NCBI GenBank assembly: GCA_035503615.1
Contig: DATJTI010000034.1
Span: 5,988 to 69,987 of the forward strand
DNA: 64,000 bases
Direction of reading: 5' to 3'
Source: AP-15 sp035503615
Lineage (GTDB): Bacteria; Pseudomonadota; Alphaproteobacteria; ATCC43930; CGMCC-115725
Within the stretch, counting starts at the first letter, position 1; each line of letters opens with the position of its first letter. The notes below the pieces were generated by a model. That model was not told where the DNA came from. It made no database searches and saw only the letters and a list, made by a program, of their open reading frames with translations. Positions 30,904 through 39,828 of the stretch are shown here, one piece after another. Position numbers and translations under genes: made by a program.

Positions 30904-31341
30904 AGTTTACCGCGCCGGCGTGCGGTACCATCGATCAGGTGAGACCCGTCCAAGGGGCAATGACCGCTCGCCGCCGGGCCAAATCGACTGTGGTTTGGCG
31001 AGGCGATGATTTCTTGGCGTCACGGCAAATTTCAAGAAATCCTTGATAATGTCGTCATTTGTATTTGGTGAATCGATGATCGATCGCGATGTGCCTCGGT
31101 CCTGCAATGGTCTCGACCGCATGGAATGACCTCCAACAGGCTGGATCGCATGCGCTTAACGCGAATTTTAGCACTGTGATCCCATAAAGAACGCAAAAAC
31201 ATCGGGGATCGGTGGCACCGCCGCGGGCGGCGCAGATCCGCCCGCAAATGCCGAGCGGGGGCCGATTCGGCCGCGTGCGCCAGCCAGAGGAGGGACGCTA
31301 AAACGCTCGCTCGGACCGCGCCGGCCGAGACTGCTGCGGGC
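30904..31341. other. Gene-free, AT-richer region with an inverted repeat
   Basis: This 438-base stretch is clearly less GC-rich than its surroundings between about 30970 and 31200. Short open frames exist but show no homology or suitable composition. GATTTCTTG (31008-31016) and CAAGAAATC (31033-31041) form a perfect 9-base inverted repeat with a 16-base loop. It lies upstream of the YkoP gene and downstream of kup, so it may hold the YkoP-operon promoter. Confidence 0.5.
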
Positions 31342-33363
31342 TCAGATCTCGACCTCTGCGCCGATCTCGATGACCTGCTCCGACGGGATGCGGAAAAACT
31401 CGGTCGGTCTTGTGGCGATCCGGGTCAGCGCGACATAGAGCCGTGCGCGCCACCGGGCCATGCCGGGTCGCCCGGTGGTTTTGACCCCGGTGGCCCTGAC
31501 CCCGGTGGCCCTGACCCCGGTGGCCTTAACATTGGCGCGGCCAACAAAGAACGAGATGCGATCGAGCTCGAGATCGAGCCCCGGGATGTCCGCCCGATCC
31601 AGTTCGCGCGGCAGGTTCGGGGTCTGGGCGAAGCCGAAGCTGGCGTCGATCTGCCAAAAGCCGCGGCCGAGCGCGCGCGCCGCGATGCGCTGCGCACCCG
31701 GCACCCGCGGGACGTTGACGGTCGTCACCCGGGCCAGCAGCACCCTTTTGTGCAACACCCTGTTGTGCTTGAGGTTCTGCATCAGCTGCGGCGGCACATA
31801 TTCGGGGCGTGTGGTCAGAAATATCGCCGTGCCCGAGACCCGCGCCTCGGTTGCGGTCTCGCAGGTGGAGAGAAAATCGGCGAGCGGCACCATGTCACGC
31901 GCCAGCCGCTCCAGCACCAGGCGCCGGCCGGTGCGCCAGGTCGTCATGATCGTGAACAGGACGATCCCGATCACCAGCGGGAACCATGCGCCGCTCGGGA
32001 TCTTCAGCGAGTTGGCGCCGAACAGCGCCAGATCGATGATCATGATCGGTGTCAGCACGAGACCGATGGTCCACCGCCGCCAGCGCCAGACGCTGCGCAT
32101 CACGGCACCGACCAGCAGCGTCGTCAGCGCCATCGTGCCGGTGACGGCAAAGCCATAGGCAGCGGCGAGCGCACTCGAGCTGCGGAAGCCGACGACCAGC
32201 GCCAGCACCGCCACCAGCAGCACCCAGTTGAGCTCCGGGATATAGATCTGGCCGCGCGCCCGGGTCGAGGTCTGGTAGATATCGAGTTGCGGCAAGAGGC
32301 CGAGCTGGATCGCCTGGCGCGACAGCGAGAACGACCCGGAAATGACCGCCTGCGAAGCGATCACGGTCGCCGCGGTGGCGAGCAGCACCAGCGGCATCAG
32401 CCCCCAGCCCGGCACCAGGTGGAAGAACGGGTTGTCGATCGCCGCCTTGTCGCCGAGGATCAGCGCACCCTGCCCGAAATAATTCAGCACCAGCGCCGGC
32501 AGGACGAGCCCGAACCAGGTGAGCCGGATCGGCAACCGGCCGAAATGGCCCATATCGGCATAGAGCGCCTCGCCGCCGGTGATCGCCAGCGAGACCGCGC
32601 CGAGCACAACAAAGCCTTGCAGCGGCGCGGCGATGAAGACACCCATCGCATGCGTCGGAACGAGCGCTGCGAGGACACCCGGCATGCGGACGATCCGCAC
32701 CAGGCCGTCGATCCCGATCACCGCGAACCAGACCAGCATGACCGGGCCGAACAGGTGTCCAACCTTTTCGGTGCCGCGCCGCTGGATCAGGAACAGCAGC
32801 GCCAGCACGACGATCGTGACCGGCACGACATACCGGCTCATCACCGGTGTGCCGACCTCGATCCCCTCGATCGCGCTCAACACCGAGATCGCCGGGGTGA
32901 TCATGCTGTCGCCGTAAAACAGACCGGCCCCGGCGACGCCCAGGAGGACGAGGATGGTGCGCCCCCGCGGGCTTTTCGCCGCCTCCTGGGCCAGCGCCAA
33001 TAGGGCCAGGATGCCGCCTTCGCCCTCATTGTCGGCGCGCATGATCAACAGCACGTATTTGACTGCGACCACCAGGATCAGCGCCCAGACGATCAGCGAC
33101 AGGACGCCGAGCACATTCGCCGGCGACAGGGGGAGACCGAATCGCGGGTTGAAGCACTCGCGAAACGTGTAGACCGGGCTGGTGCCGATATCCCCGAACA
33201 CGATGCCGAGTGCGGCCAGCGACAGTCCGGCGAGCGGCTGCGGTTGCGGTTGCGCCGCGTCCTGATCATCCTCCGGTGCGGCGTGACCGGCCGGGATGAT
33301 CTCGGTCTGCGGCGTGGTGCTGCTGCTCGGGTCGGTCCTGGGGTCGGTCCTGGGGTCGGTCAT
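31342..33363 (-). CDS. kup: KUP family potassium transporter
   Basis: A 673-residue low-affinity potassium importer with about 12 membrane helices. The signature region is GIVFGDIGTSPVYTFRECF near residue 57. Other blocks are DNEGEGGILALLALA, GAGLFYGDSMITPAISVLSA and GGEALYADMGHFGRLPIR. The hydrophilic C-terminal domain has TTRPEYVPPQLMQNLKHNRV. It carries an unusual five-residue repeat (ATGVR twice, then ATGVK). The start has AGGAG 7 bases upstream and the N-terminus repeats DPRT. Confidence 0.94.
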   Translation of the reverse strand: MTDPRTDPRTDPSSSTTPQTEIIPAGHAAPEDDQDAAQPQPQPLAGLSLAALGIVFGDIGTSPVYTFRECFNPRFGLPLSPANVLGVLSLIVWALILVVAVKYVLLIMRADNEGEGGILALLALAQEAAKSPRGRTILVLLGVAGAGLFYGDSMITPAISVLSAIEGIEVGTPVMSRYVVPVTIVVLALLFLIQRRGTEKVGHLFGPVMLVWFAVIGIDGLVRIVRMPGVLAALVPTHAMGVFIAAPLQGFVVLGAVSLAITGGEALYADMGHFGRLPIRLTWFGLVLPALVLNYFGQGALILGDKAAIDNPFFHLVPGWGLMPLVLLATAATVIASQAVISGSFSLSRQAIQLGLLPQLDIYQTSTRARGQIYIPELNWVLLVAVLALVVGFRSSSALAAAYGFAVTGTMALTTLLVGAVMRSVWRWRRWTIGLVLTPIMIIDLALFGANSLKIPSGAWFPLVIGIVLFTIMTTWRTGRRLVLERLARDMVPLADFLSTCETATEARVSGTAIFLTTRPEYVPPQLMQNLKHNRVLHKRVLLARVTTVNVPRVPGAQRIAARALGRGFWQIDASFGFAQTPNLPRELDRADIPGLDLELDRISFFVGRANVKATGVRATGVRATGVKTTGRPGMARWRARLYVALTRIATRPTEFFRIPSEQVIEIGAEVEI
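31483..31527. repeat. Three 15-nt in-frame repeats inside kup
   Basis: GACCCCGGTGGCCCT is repeated three times, the last copy with one change. On the minus strand it encodes ATGVR, ATGVR and ATGVK in the cytoplasmic tail of Kup, so it adds residues without shifting the frame. Confidence 0.8.
33329..33363. repeat. 12-nt repeats at the kup start codon
   Basis: GGGTCGGTCCTG occurs at 33329 and 33341, followed by a partial copy that ends in the complement of the ATG. On the minus strand it encodes repeats of DPRT directly after the initiator Met. Confidence 0.75.
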
Positions 33364-33486
33364 CGCAAGCTCCTGCCGAGACAAACTCCTGCCGGGGCCC
33401 GGCGAGCGATCATTGGCTATCGTCGCACGGCTTCGCGACCGGTTGTGCCGGGTCCGCACCGGTGGACGCAAGCCCCCCGATCGCGC

Positions 33487-33514
33487 GCCGCCTCTTGCGT
33501 GCCGCCTCTTGCAT
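33487..33514. repeat. 14-nt duplication upstream of the LLM gene
   Basis: GCCGCCTCTTGCGT is followed directly by GCCGCCTCTTGCAT, one change in 14. It lies in the divergent promoter region between kup and the luciferase-like gene. Confidence 0.7.
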
Positions 33515-33593
33515 GCCGGTGCGATGCCGGCCACGATGCCGCTCTGGCGCGAACACGCCGCCGTGCCGCGCTGCGGCCGAGAGGAGCCTGCCC

Positions 33594-34643
33594 ATGGAAT
33601 TCGGCATGTTTCACCAGTTTCCGTCATTGCCGGGCCGGCCCGATGCCGACACCTTTGCCGAGGCGTTTGCACAGATCGACGCCGCCGAAGAGCTGGGCCT
33701 CGATGTGATGTGGCTGGCCGAGCTGCATTTCGATCCGCAGCGCTCGGTGCTGTCCGCGCCGCTCAGCATCGCCAGTGCCGTCGCCGCGCGCACCAGCCGG
33801 ATCAAGATCGGCATCGCGGTCCAGGTTCTGCCGTTGTGCCATCCGCTGCGGCTTGCCGAGGAGGCGGCGACGGTCGATCAGATCAGCCGCGGCCGGCTGA
33901 TCTTTGGCGTCGGCCGCAGCGGCCTGCCGCGCACCTACGAGGATTACGGCGTGTCCTATGCCGAAAGCCGTGACCGGTTCACCGAGGTGCTCGACATCGT
34001 CGAGCAGGCTTGGTCGCGGCCGATGGTCGATTACGCGGGCCGGTATTACAGCTTTCGCAACATCGCCGTGACGCCAAAACCGTTTCAGCAGCCATTGCCG
34101 CAGATCCGCATCGCCGCGGCCAGCCCCGACACCTATCCCACCGTCGGCGCGCGCGGGCTGCCGATCTTCCTCAATGCCCGCCACGGTTCGTTTGCGGAAT
34201 TCGCCCCGGCCATTCGTGACTACCGCGAGGCGTACCGGGCGGCCGGCCATCCGGGCCGCGGCCGGGTCTATCTGCGTGTCCCGACCTATCTCGCCGCCAC
34301 CGCCGGCCGGGCGCGGGAGGAGCCGCGTGACAGCCTGATGCACTTCTACCGCGAGCAGACCGAGCGGCTCAGGGATTCGATGTCCCGCGGCGGCACGCGC
34401 GCGATCGAAGGCCGGGCCGAGCGCCTCGAGCGTCTCGAAAAACTGACCTATGACGAGGCGCTCGAGGGCCAGGTGCTGATCGGCACGCCGCAATTGGTGA
34501 CCGAGCGCCTGCGCCAGTTGCAGGACGAGCTCGGTATCGACGGCATCCTGGCCGAGTTGAATTGCGGCGGCCTGATCCCGCACGCCCGGGTCACCACCGC
34601 GCTGCGCCTCCTGTGCGAAGAGGTGATGCCGCAATTTCATTGA
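33594..34643 (+). CDS. LLM class flavin-dependent oxidoreductase
   Basis: A 349-residue luciferase-like monooxygenase. Blocks are LGLDVMWLAELHFDPQRSVL, SRIKIGIAVQVLPLCHPLRL, AEEAATVDQISRGRLIFGVG and, near the C-terminus, LIGTPQLVTERLRQLQDELG. The start MEFGMFHQF has GAGGAG 7 bases upstream. An amidase and a HIT protein follow on the same strand, so the three may form a catabolic unit, for example for an amide or a nitrogen heterocycle; that is inference only. Confidence 0.88.
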   Translation: MEFGMFHQFPSLPGRPDADTFAEAFAQIDAAEELGLDVMWLAELHFDPQRSVLSAPLSIASAVAARTSRIKIGIAVQVLPLCHPLRLAEEAATVDQISRGRLIFGVGRSGLPRTYEDYGVSYAESRDRFTEVLDIVEQAWSRPMVDYAGRYYSFRNIAVTPKPFQQPLPQIRIAAASPDTYPTVGARGLPIFLNARHGSFAEFAPAIRDYREAYRAAGHPGRGRVYLRVPTYLAATAGRAREEPRDSLMHFYREQTERLRDSMSRGGTRAIEGRAERLERLEKLTYDEALEGQVLIGTPQLVTERLRQLQDELGIDGILAELNCGGLIPHARVTTALRLLCEEVMPQFH

Positions 34644-34666
34644 GGCGACGATCGCCCCGGCCCAGC

Positions 34667-34711
34667 CAGCGAGGAATCGCCCAGCGAGGAACAGCCCAGC
34701 GAGGAACAGCC
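34667..34711 (+). repeat. Three 15-nt repeats, each with a Shine-Dalgarno core
   Basis: CAGCGAGGAATCGCC and two copies of CAGCGAGGAACAGCC run head-to-tail right up to the amidase ATG at 34712. Each contains GAGGA. Only the last one is at proper spacing (6-7 bases). Confidence 0.85.
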
Positions 34712-36244
34712 ATGTCGACCGATACCGTCAAGGCTCCGACCCGGGAACAGCTGCGTGCGGTGGCGGCGGAACTCGGCTTCACGTTTTCCGATGACGAGCT
34801 GGCGGCGCATCATGCGGCGCTGCTGCCGGGGATCGGCGCCTACAACGAACTCGATCGCATGACCGACGAGTTGCCACCGGTCACCTATCCGCGCCGACCG
34901 GGGCGGCGCCCGCCGCCGGAGGAGAACCGGCACGGTGCCTGGTATGTCAAGACCGAGATTGCCGGTGCCGCCTCCGGCAAGCTCGCCGGCAAAAGAGTGG
35001 CGCTCAAGGACAATATCTGTCTCGCCGGCGTGCCGATGATGAACGGCGCCTCGACGCTCGAAGGTTACGTGCCGGACGTCGACGCCACGGTGGCGACGCG
35101 CATTCTCGACGCCGGCGGTACGATCGTCGGCAAGACCGTGTGCGAATATTTCTGCTTCTCAGGCGGCAGCCATACGAGCGCCAGCGGTCCGGTGCACAAC
35201 CCGCATCGCCGCGGCTATTCGGCCGGCGGTTCGTCCTCCGGCAGCGCCGCGGTGGTCGCTGCGGGCGAAGTGCCGATGGCGCTGGGCGGCGACCAGGGCG
35301 GGTCGATCCGCATGCCCGCCGCACTTTGCGGGATCTACGGGATGAAACCGACCTATGGCCTCGTCCCCTATAGCGGGATCATGCCGATCGAGCTGACCCT
35401 CGACCATACCGGCCCGCTGACCGCGACGGTCGAGGATAATGCGCTGCTGCTCGAAGTGCTGGCCGGGCCGGACGGGCTCGACCCGCGGCAATCGGCCGGT
35501 GCGGTCGCCAAGCCCTATCGCGAGGCGCTCGGCCGGGGTGCGGGCGGGCTCGCGATCGGAATCGTCGAGGAGGGGTTTGGCCATCCCCGGGCAATGCCCG
35601 GGGTCGATGCGATCGTGCGCGAGGCGGCGCAGCGCTTCACCGCGCTTGGAGCTGCGGTCGAGACCGTGTCGATCCCGATGCACCGCCAGGGAGCGGCGAT
35701 CTGGCTTGCCGTCGCGGCCGAGGGAGCGACGGTGCAGATGATGCACGGCAACGGCTTCGGCTTTAACTGGCAGGGGCTCTATGTGACCTCGCTGCTCGAC
35801 CGCCATGCCGGCTGGCGCAGCCGCGCCGACGAATTATCGGACAGCCTGAAGAACACGATGCTGCTCGGCCATTACATGGTCAGCCGCCATCGCGGCCATT
35901 ACTATGCCAAGGCGCAGAACCTGGTGCGGCGACTGCGCCAGGCTTACGACGCGGCGCTGTCGCGCTATGATCTCTTGCTGATGCCGACCGTGCCGGGGGT
36001 CGCGACGCCGCTGCCCGAACCGGGCGCCTCGGTCGAAATAATCCTCGACAGCGCCTTTTGCGTTTTGGCCAACACCGCGCAGTTCGACTGCACCCATCAT
36101 CCGGCGATGAGCCTGCCTTGCGGCATGATCGACGGGCTTCCGGTCGGCATGATGCTGGTTGCCAAAGCCTTCGACGAGGAAATGATCTACCGCGCCGCCG
36201 CGGCGTTCGAGCGCGCCGTGGACTGGCGGACGCTCACCGCTTGA
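34712..36244 (+). CDS. Amidase signature family protein
   Basis: A 510-residue amidase. The Ser-cisSer-Lys triad is visible: K99 in VALKDNICLAG, S174 in SAGGSSSGSAA and S198 in GGDQGGSIRMPAALCG. The later TGPLTATVEDNALLLEVLAG and the C-terminal MSLPCGMIDGLPVGMMLVAK are family blocks. It hydrolyses an amide to acid and ammonia; the substrate is unknown. It is not a GatA, since gatB and gatC are absent. It overlaps the next gene by 4 bases. Confidence 0.92.
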   Translation: MSTDTVKAPTREQLRAVAAELGFTFSDDELAAHHAALLPGIGAYNELDRMTDELPPVTYPRRPGRRPPPEENRHGAWYVKTEIAGAASGKLAGKRVALKDNICLAGVPMMNGASTLEGYVPDVDATVATRILDAGGTIVGKTVCEYFCFSGGSHTSASGPVHNPHRRGYSAGGSSSGSAAVVAAGEVPMALGGDQGGSIRMPAALCGIYGMKPTYGLVPYSGIMPIELTLDHTGPLTATVEDNALLLEVLAGPDGLDPRQSAGAVAKPYREALGRGAGGLAIGIVEEGFGHPRAMPGVDAIVREAAQRFTALGAAVETVSIPMHRQGAAIWLAVAAEGATVQMMHGNGFGFNWQGLYVTSLLDRHAGWRSRADELSDSLKNTMLLGHYMVSRHRGHYYAKAQNLVRRLRQAYDAALSRYDLLLMPTVPGVATPLPEPGASVEIILDSAFCVLANTAQFDCTHHPAMSLPCGMIDGLPVGMMLVAKAFDEEMIYRAAAAFERAVDWRTLTA

Positions 36245-36768
36245 CCGGCGCCGCAAGCGGCCGAGCCGGGCAGGCCGGGGCGGTACGGCTGCCGGAGGAT
36301 TGCATCTTTTGCCGGATCGTGGCCGGTACCGCCCCGTGCGAGGTGGTGTATCAGGATGCGTCGACCTTGGCCTTTATGGATATCAACCCGGCCAATGAGG
36401 GCCATTGCCTCGTTATCCCGAAAGAGCATTTCGGCGACATCTTCGCGATGCCGCCCGCAGCTTTTGCCGCGGTGGCGGTGGCGGTCGTCATGGTTGCGCG
36501 TGCGGTCAACGAGGTGCTGCGGCCGGGTGGTCTCAGTGTGGTTCAGGCCAATGGCGCGCTCGCCGGGCAGACCGTGCCGCATGTCCACGTCCATATCCTG
36601 CCGCGGCGTGCCGCTGACAATTTGCTGATCAACTGGGACCGGGGCCAAGCCGGAGGGCGAGACACCGATCCGGCGCGGATCGCGGCGATCGCCGCCCGCC
36701 TGCGCGAGCGACTGAGGCAGTGCGGACCCGCCGGCGTAGCATCTTTATCCGGCGCAGCACCTTTATAA
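36241..36768 (+). CDS. HIT family nucleotide hydrolase
   Basis: A 175-residue protein with the histidine triad HVHVHILP near residue 116 and the N-terminal DCIFCRIVAGTAPCEVVYQD. HIT proteins hydrolyse nucleotide phosphoramidates or dinucleotides. No ATG or GTG lies before the conserved start, so the best start is TTG 36241, which overlaps the amidase stop in TTGA. The C-terminal GVASLSGAAPL is built from an 18-nt duplication. Confidence 0.88.
   Translation: MTGAASGRAGQAGAVRLPEDCIFCRIVAGTAPCEVVYQDASTLAFMDINPANEGHCLVIPKEHFGDIFAMPPAAFAAVAVAVVMVARAVNEVLRPGGLSVVQANGALAGQTVPHVHVHILPRRAADNLLINWDRGQAGGRDTDPARIAAIAARLRERLRQCGPAGVASLSGAAPL
36731..36766. repeat. 18-nt duplication at the HIT gene end
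   Basis: CCGGCGTAGCATCTTTAT is followed by CCGGCGCAGCACCTTTAT (two changes). The second copy ends in the stop codon, so the duplication lengthened the protein tail. Confidence 0.7.
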
Positions 36769-36930
36769 GGACGGGTCTCGGATGGGCCGGGCGCCAAACC
36801 CGGGCCGATAAACCGAGGCGGGCTGCCCCGCCCCAATCTTGCCGAACCGGTTTGGCGTTCACATCTATGGCGGGCCTTGATAGCCGTCACGGGCCGGACC
36901 CTCGGCGGTGACGGGAAGCAAAGGTTCCCG

Positions 36931-38346
36931 ATGAGCGAAGCAGAAAATCTGTTTATGGCACTGCGGCAGTCGGCCGACCCCGCCGCTGTCGCCGCGATCG
37001 AAGGTCTGGTCCGCGATGCGCCGGACCGGCGTCTTTGCCGTGTCAATGTGCTCGATTTTGCCGCAAGGACCGGGATCGATCCGGAGCAGGCGATCGCCGC
37101 CTTTCTGCATGCCGCGCGGCTCGGCCTCTTTGAATTGTCGTGGAATGTGCTGTGCCCGAGTTGCGGCGGGGTGCTCGAAGAGAACGCCACGCTGCGCAAC
37201 CTCAACCGGGAGCAGTATCACTGCGCCTGGTGCGCGGCGGATTACGCCCCGACCCTGGATGAAGTTGTCGAGGTGACGTTCACGGTCAACCGCCGGGTCC
37301 GCCGGATCGCCGCGCATGATCCCGACGAGCTGCCCTTTACCGAGTATTTCCGGCAAATCTTCTGGGGGTCCGGGATCGACCTGCCGGACGATCTCGACGC
37401 GCTGATCGAGGAGATCACGCTCGATGCGATCGAGCTGCCGTCCGGCGGCAAGGCGCTGTTGTCGCTGCAATTGCCGGCCGAGTTTGTGATCATCCTCGAA
37501 CCGGTCACGCATACGAGCCAGTTTCTCGAGGTCAAAGGCGAGCCGACACGTGAGCGGCAGAACCTGACGCTGGCCTTTGACAAGCTGCGCGCGCCGGTCG
37601 AACGCATCGAGCTGCGTCCGGGGCCGTTGCGCCTGTCACTCGAGAACCGCACCGAGGGCCGCGTCCTGCCGGGATTATGGATCGCCAATGAAAAGCTCGA
37701 AGAGCTGCTGCGCCGCCGCCGCCCGTTTCTGACCGCAAAGCGGCTCTTAACCAACCAGGTGTTTCGCGACATCTACGGCACCAACACGATCGACGCCGAC
37801 CAGCGGCTCAAGATTACCAGCCTGACCTTTCTGTTCACCGACCTCAAAGGTTCGACCGAGCTCTACGAACGGGTCGGCGATCTGCTCGCGTTCGACCTGG
37901 TGCGGGCGCATTTCCAGCTGCTCAACGAAATCGTCGCTGCCGAGGCGGGGGCCGTGGTCAAGACCATCGGCGACGCGGTGATGGCAACGTTCCCGACCCC
38001 CGATCGGGCGGTCGCCGCGGCCTTGCGCATGCGCGAGGCGATGCGCCGGCTCGGCAACGGGCATGGCGGACCCGCCGTCGAGGATCTGCTCCTCAAGATC
38101 GGCATCCATGAAGGACCGTGCCTGGCGGTGGTGCTGAACGACCGGCAGGACTATTTCGGGCAGACCGTCAACATCGCGGCCCGCGTCCAGGCGCTGGCCG
38201 ATTCGCGCTCGATCCTCGCGACCGGGTCGGTGGTCACCCATCCGCAGGCCTCGATCCTGCTCAAACAGAGTGGGCTCGAACCGATGGCGCAGTCGCGGGC
38301 GTTGCGCGGCATCGCCGATGCGGTGCCGGTATACGAGATCCCGTGA
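36931..38346 (+). CDS. Adenylate/guanylate cyclase with DUF5939 and zinc-ribbon-like region
   Basis: A 471-residue class III cyclase. The N-terminal half is DUF5939-like and includes CPSCGG (C75, C78) and CAWC (C98, C101), which could bind zinc. The catalytic domain starts near residue 297: LFTDLKGSTELYERVGD carries the first metal aspartate (D304), and KTIGDAVMATF the second. DYFGQTVNIAARVQALA is the later active-site block. It has no membrane helix. Whether it makes cAMP or cGMP is not decided. AAAGG precedes the ATG. Confidence 0.9.
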   Translation: MSEAENLFMALRQSADPAAVAAIEGLVRDAPDRRLCRVNVLDFAARTGIDPEQAIAAFLHAARLGLFELSWNVLCPSCGGVLEENATLRNLNREQYHCAWCAADYAPTLDEVVEVTFTVNRRVRRIAAHDPDELPFTEYFRQIFWGSGIDLPDDLDALIEEITLDAIELPSGGKALLSLQLPAEFVIILEPVTHTSQFLEVKGEPTRERQNLTLAFDKLRAPVERIELRPGPLRLSLENRTEGRVLPGLWIANEKLEELLRRRRPFLTAKRLLTNQVFRDIYGTNTIDADQRLKITSLTFLFTDLKGSTELYERVGDLLAFDLVRAHFQLLNEIVAAEAGAVVKTIGDAVMATFPTPDRAVAAALRMREAMRRLGNGHGGPAVEDLLLKIGIHEGPCLAVVLNDRQDYFGQTVNIAARVQALADSRSILATGSVVTHPQASILLKQSGLEPMAQSRALRGIADAVPVYEIP

Positions 38347-38494
38347 GCGGTGCTGCTCGCCGCGGCGGCCGGTCGAGGAACGCAGCGGCGGTGACGGTGC
38401 GCCGTGGCAATGATCGGCATGGCTCGGGGCCGCCCGGCCGCGACGTGTTCCGGCGCCAGGTGATGCCCGCGGCCCGATCGGCTATGATGGCAGG

Positions 38495-38875
38495 ATGATG
38501 ACGATGCCGATCCCGTTGGTGCTGGTCGCGATGCTGGCGCTGGGGCCGCTCGACACCGGGCAGCAGGCACGGCTCGCCGCCTGGCTCGAATGGGGGGTGG
38601 CGTATCGCGACTGCTACGCGCCGGCACCGTTCAGCCTGCGGATCGACGAGGGATTTACCGCCCGCTGCATCGAAACGACGCTGCGCGGCGGGGAAGCCGC
38701 GGGTCCGCCCGAAGAGCGCGCCGCGACCGAGGCATTGATTGCGGCAACGCCGCGGCTGGTGGCATTGCTGAACGCGCCGGCCGCTCGCCCCGGCCGAGCG
38801 CCTGCTGCCGGCGTCGATCCGCCGCCTCCGGCACCGCCTGGCATCACCGGCGGCAGTACGGGCCGCAGCCGCTGA
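38495..38875 (+). CDS. Hypothetical secreted protein
   Basis: A 126-residue open frame with good GC3 composition. Residues 1-17 (MMTMPIPLVLVAMLALG) look like a short signal sequence. The body has two cysteines (RDCYAP and TARCIE) that could pair, and the C-terminus is rich in proline and glycine. I do not recognise a family. It is alone between the cyclase and mucR. Confidence 0.5.
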   Translation: MMTMPIPLVLVAMLALGPLDTGQQARLAAWLEWGVAYRDCYAPAPFSLRIDEGFTARCIETTLRGGEAAGPPEERAATEALIAATPRLVALLNAPAARPGRAPAAGVDPPPPAPPGITGGSTGRSR

Positions 38876-39262
38876 CAGGGCGCTGAGCCAGCCATCCCAC
38901 GACGCGAGCCGATCGGGCAAGCAGTCGATCGCCGTGGCCTTTTATGGCGGGGCGGCTCCTTATCGCGAGGCGGCTCAGGGGGGAATGCCGGTGCGGCGAA
39001 CCGGTTTGCGACAATCCCGCTGATTCGGCAGCCGGATCGGCGACCCGACCCGGTCTGTTGCACGGAAATCCCGTTTCTTCAATCTGCACGAGATGTTGTT
39101 GAAACTCGTCGCCCGGTAAAATTGTCGAAATCCGGCGATCGACGTCGGTTCGTCCCTCCTGAAACACAAGACAAGCACTGTCGCGACACGAAAACAGAAT
39201 TTGTTTGCTCTTGATGCGGCTTGCCCTATGACAATAGCGGCAAGGTCAGCAGCGGGAGCGAG
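38876..39262. promoter_or_regulatory. Gene-free region upstream of mucR
   Basis: This 387-base gap becomes AT-richer toward mucR, as seen for genes under Ros/MucR autoregulation. A weak sigma-70-like pair is TTGCTC (39205-39210), 16 bases, TATGAC (39227-39232). The left part holds a loose repeat of GGCGGCTC-like segments around 38930-38980. I see no gene. Confidence 0.35.
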
Positions 39263-39709
39263 ATGTCGATGGATCAGGAAACCACGCAAAGAGTGAGCGG
39301 GCTCGGCCCGGTGGCGAAGATTATAACGAGCTATGTCGGCAATCATACGCTGGCACCGGATCAACTCTCGGCGTTGATCAGCCTAGTCGATCAGACCATT
39401 CGCCATCTCGGAACTGCACCAGAACCGCAGGTACCACGCACTCCGGCGGTCCCGATCAAGCGCTCGGTGCAACAGAATTTTGTGGTTTGTCTCGAATGTG
39501 GGTTTCGTGGCAAGACTTTGCGGCGACACCTCGGGACCAGGCACGGTTTGCAGATTGCCGAATACTTGCGGCGCTGGCAGCTGTCCAGTGATCACCCATT
39601 GACGGCCCCGGCCTATTCCGAGCAGCGCTCAGCGATGGCGCGGCAGCTCGGTCTCGGCCGCAAGCGCGGCCGCATGCGGACCAGGACCCGACGCCCCCCA
39701 AAGGCATAA
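39263..39709 (+). CDS. MucR/Ros family zinc-finger transcriptional regulator
   Basis: A 148-residue regulator. The prokaryotic C2H2 finger is C76, C79, H89 and H94 in CLECGFRGKTLRRHLGTRHG. The N-terminal region (ITSYVGNHTLAPDQLSALIS) is the family oligomerisation part, and the basic tail is rich in arginine (RKRGRMRTRTRRPP). MucR proteins bind AT-rich DNA, act like H-NS and often repress exopolysaccharide and surface genes. GGAG lies 5 bases before the ATG. Confidence 0.92.
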   Translation: MSMDQETTQRVSGLGPVAKIITSYVGNHTLAPDQLSALISLVDQTIRHLGTAPEPQVPRTPAVPIKRSVQQNFVVCLECGFRGKTLRRHLGTRHGLQIAEYLRRWQLSSDHPLTAPAYSEQRSAMARQLGLGRKRGRMRTRTRRPPKA

Positions 39710-39749
39710 CCCCCAAGGCGTGACCCCCCAAGGCGTGACTCCCAGGGCG
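39694..39749. repeat. About three and a half 14-15-nt repeats after mucR
   Basis: CCCCAAGGCGTGAC-like units recur with AAGGC at 39701, 39715 and 39730 and a degenerate fourth copy near 39744. The first unit contains the mucR stop codon. Confidence 0.65.
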
Positions 39750-39828
39750 GAACCGGCGCCGCACACTGCTCTCGCTGGCGAACACCACTGCGGCGTGCGG
39801 CGGGTGCCGGCGATCGAGGACAAGACAA

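Noticed and set aside
30907..31247. Two 71-codon minus-strand frames in the AT-rich gap
   Set aside because: They overlap each other, show no family or ribosome site, and have composition unlike the genes here.
34712..36244. Glutamyl-tRNA(Gln) amidotransferase GatA
   Set aside because: Sequence outside the amidase signature differs and gatB and gatC are absent from the surroundings.
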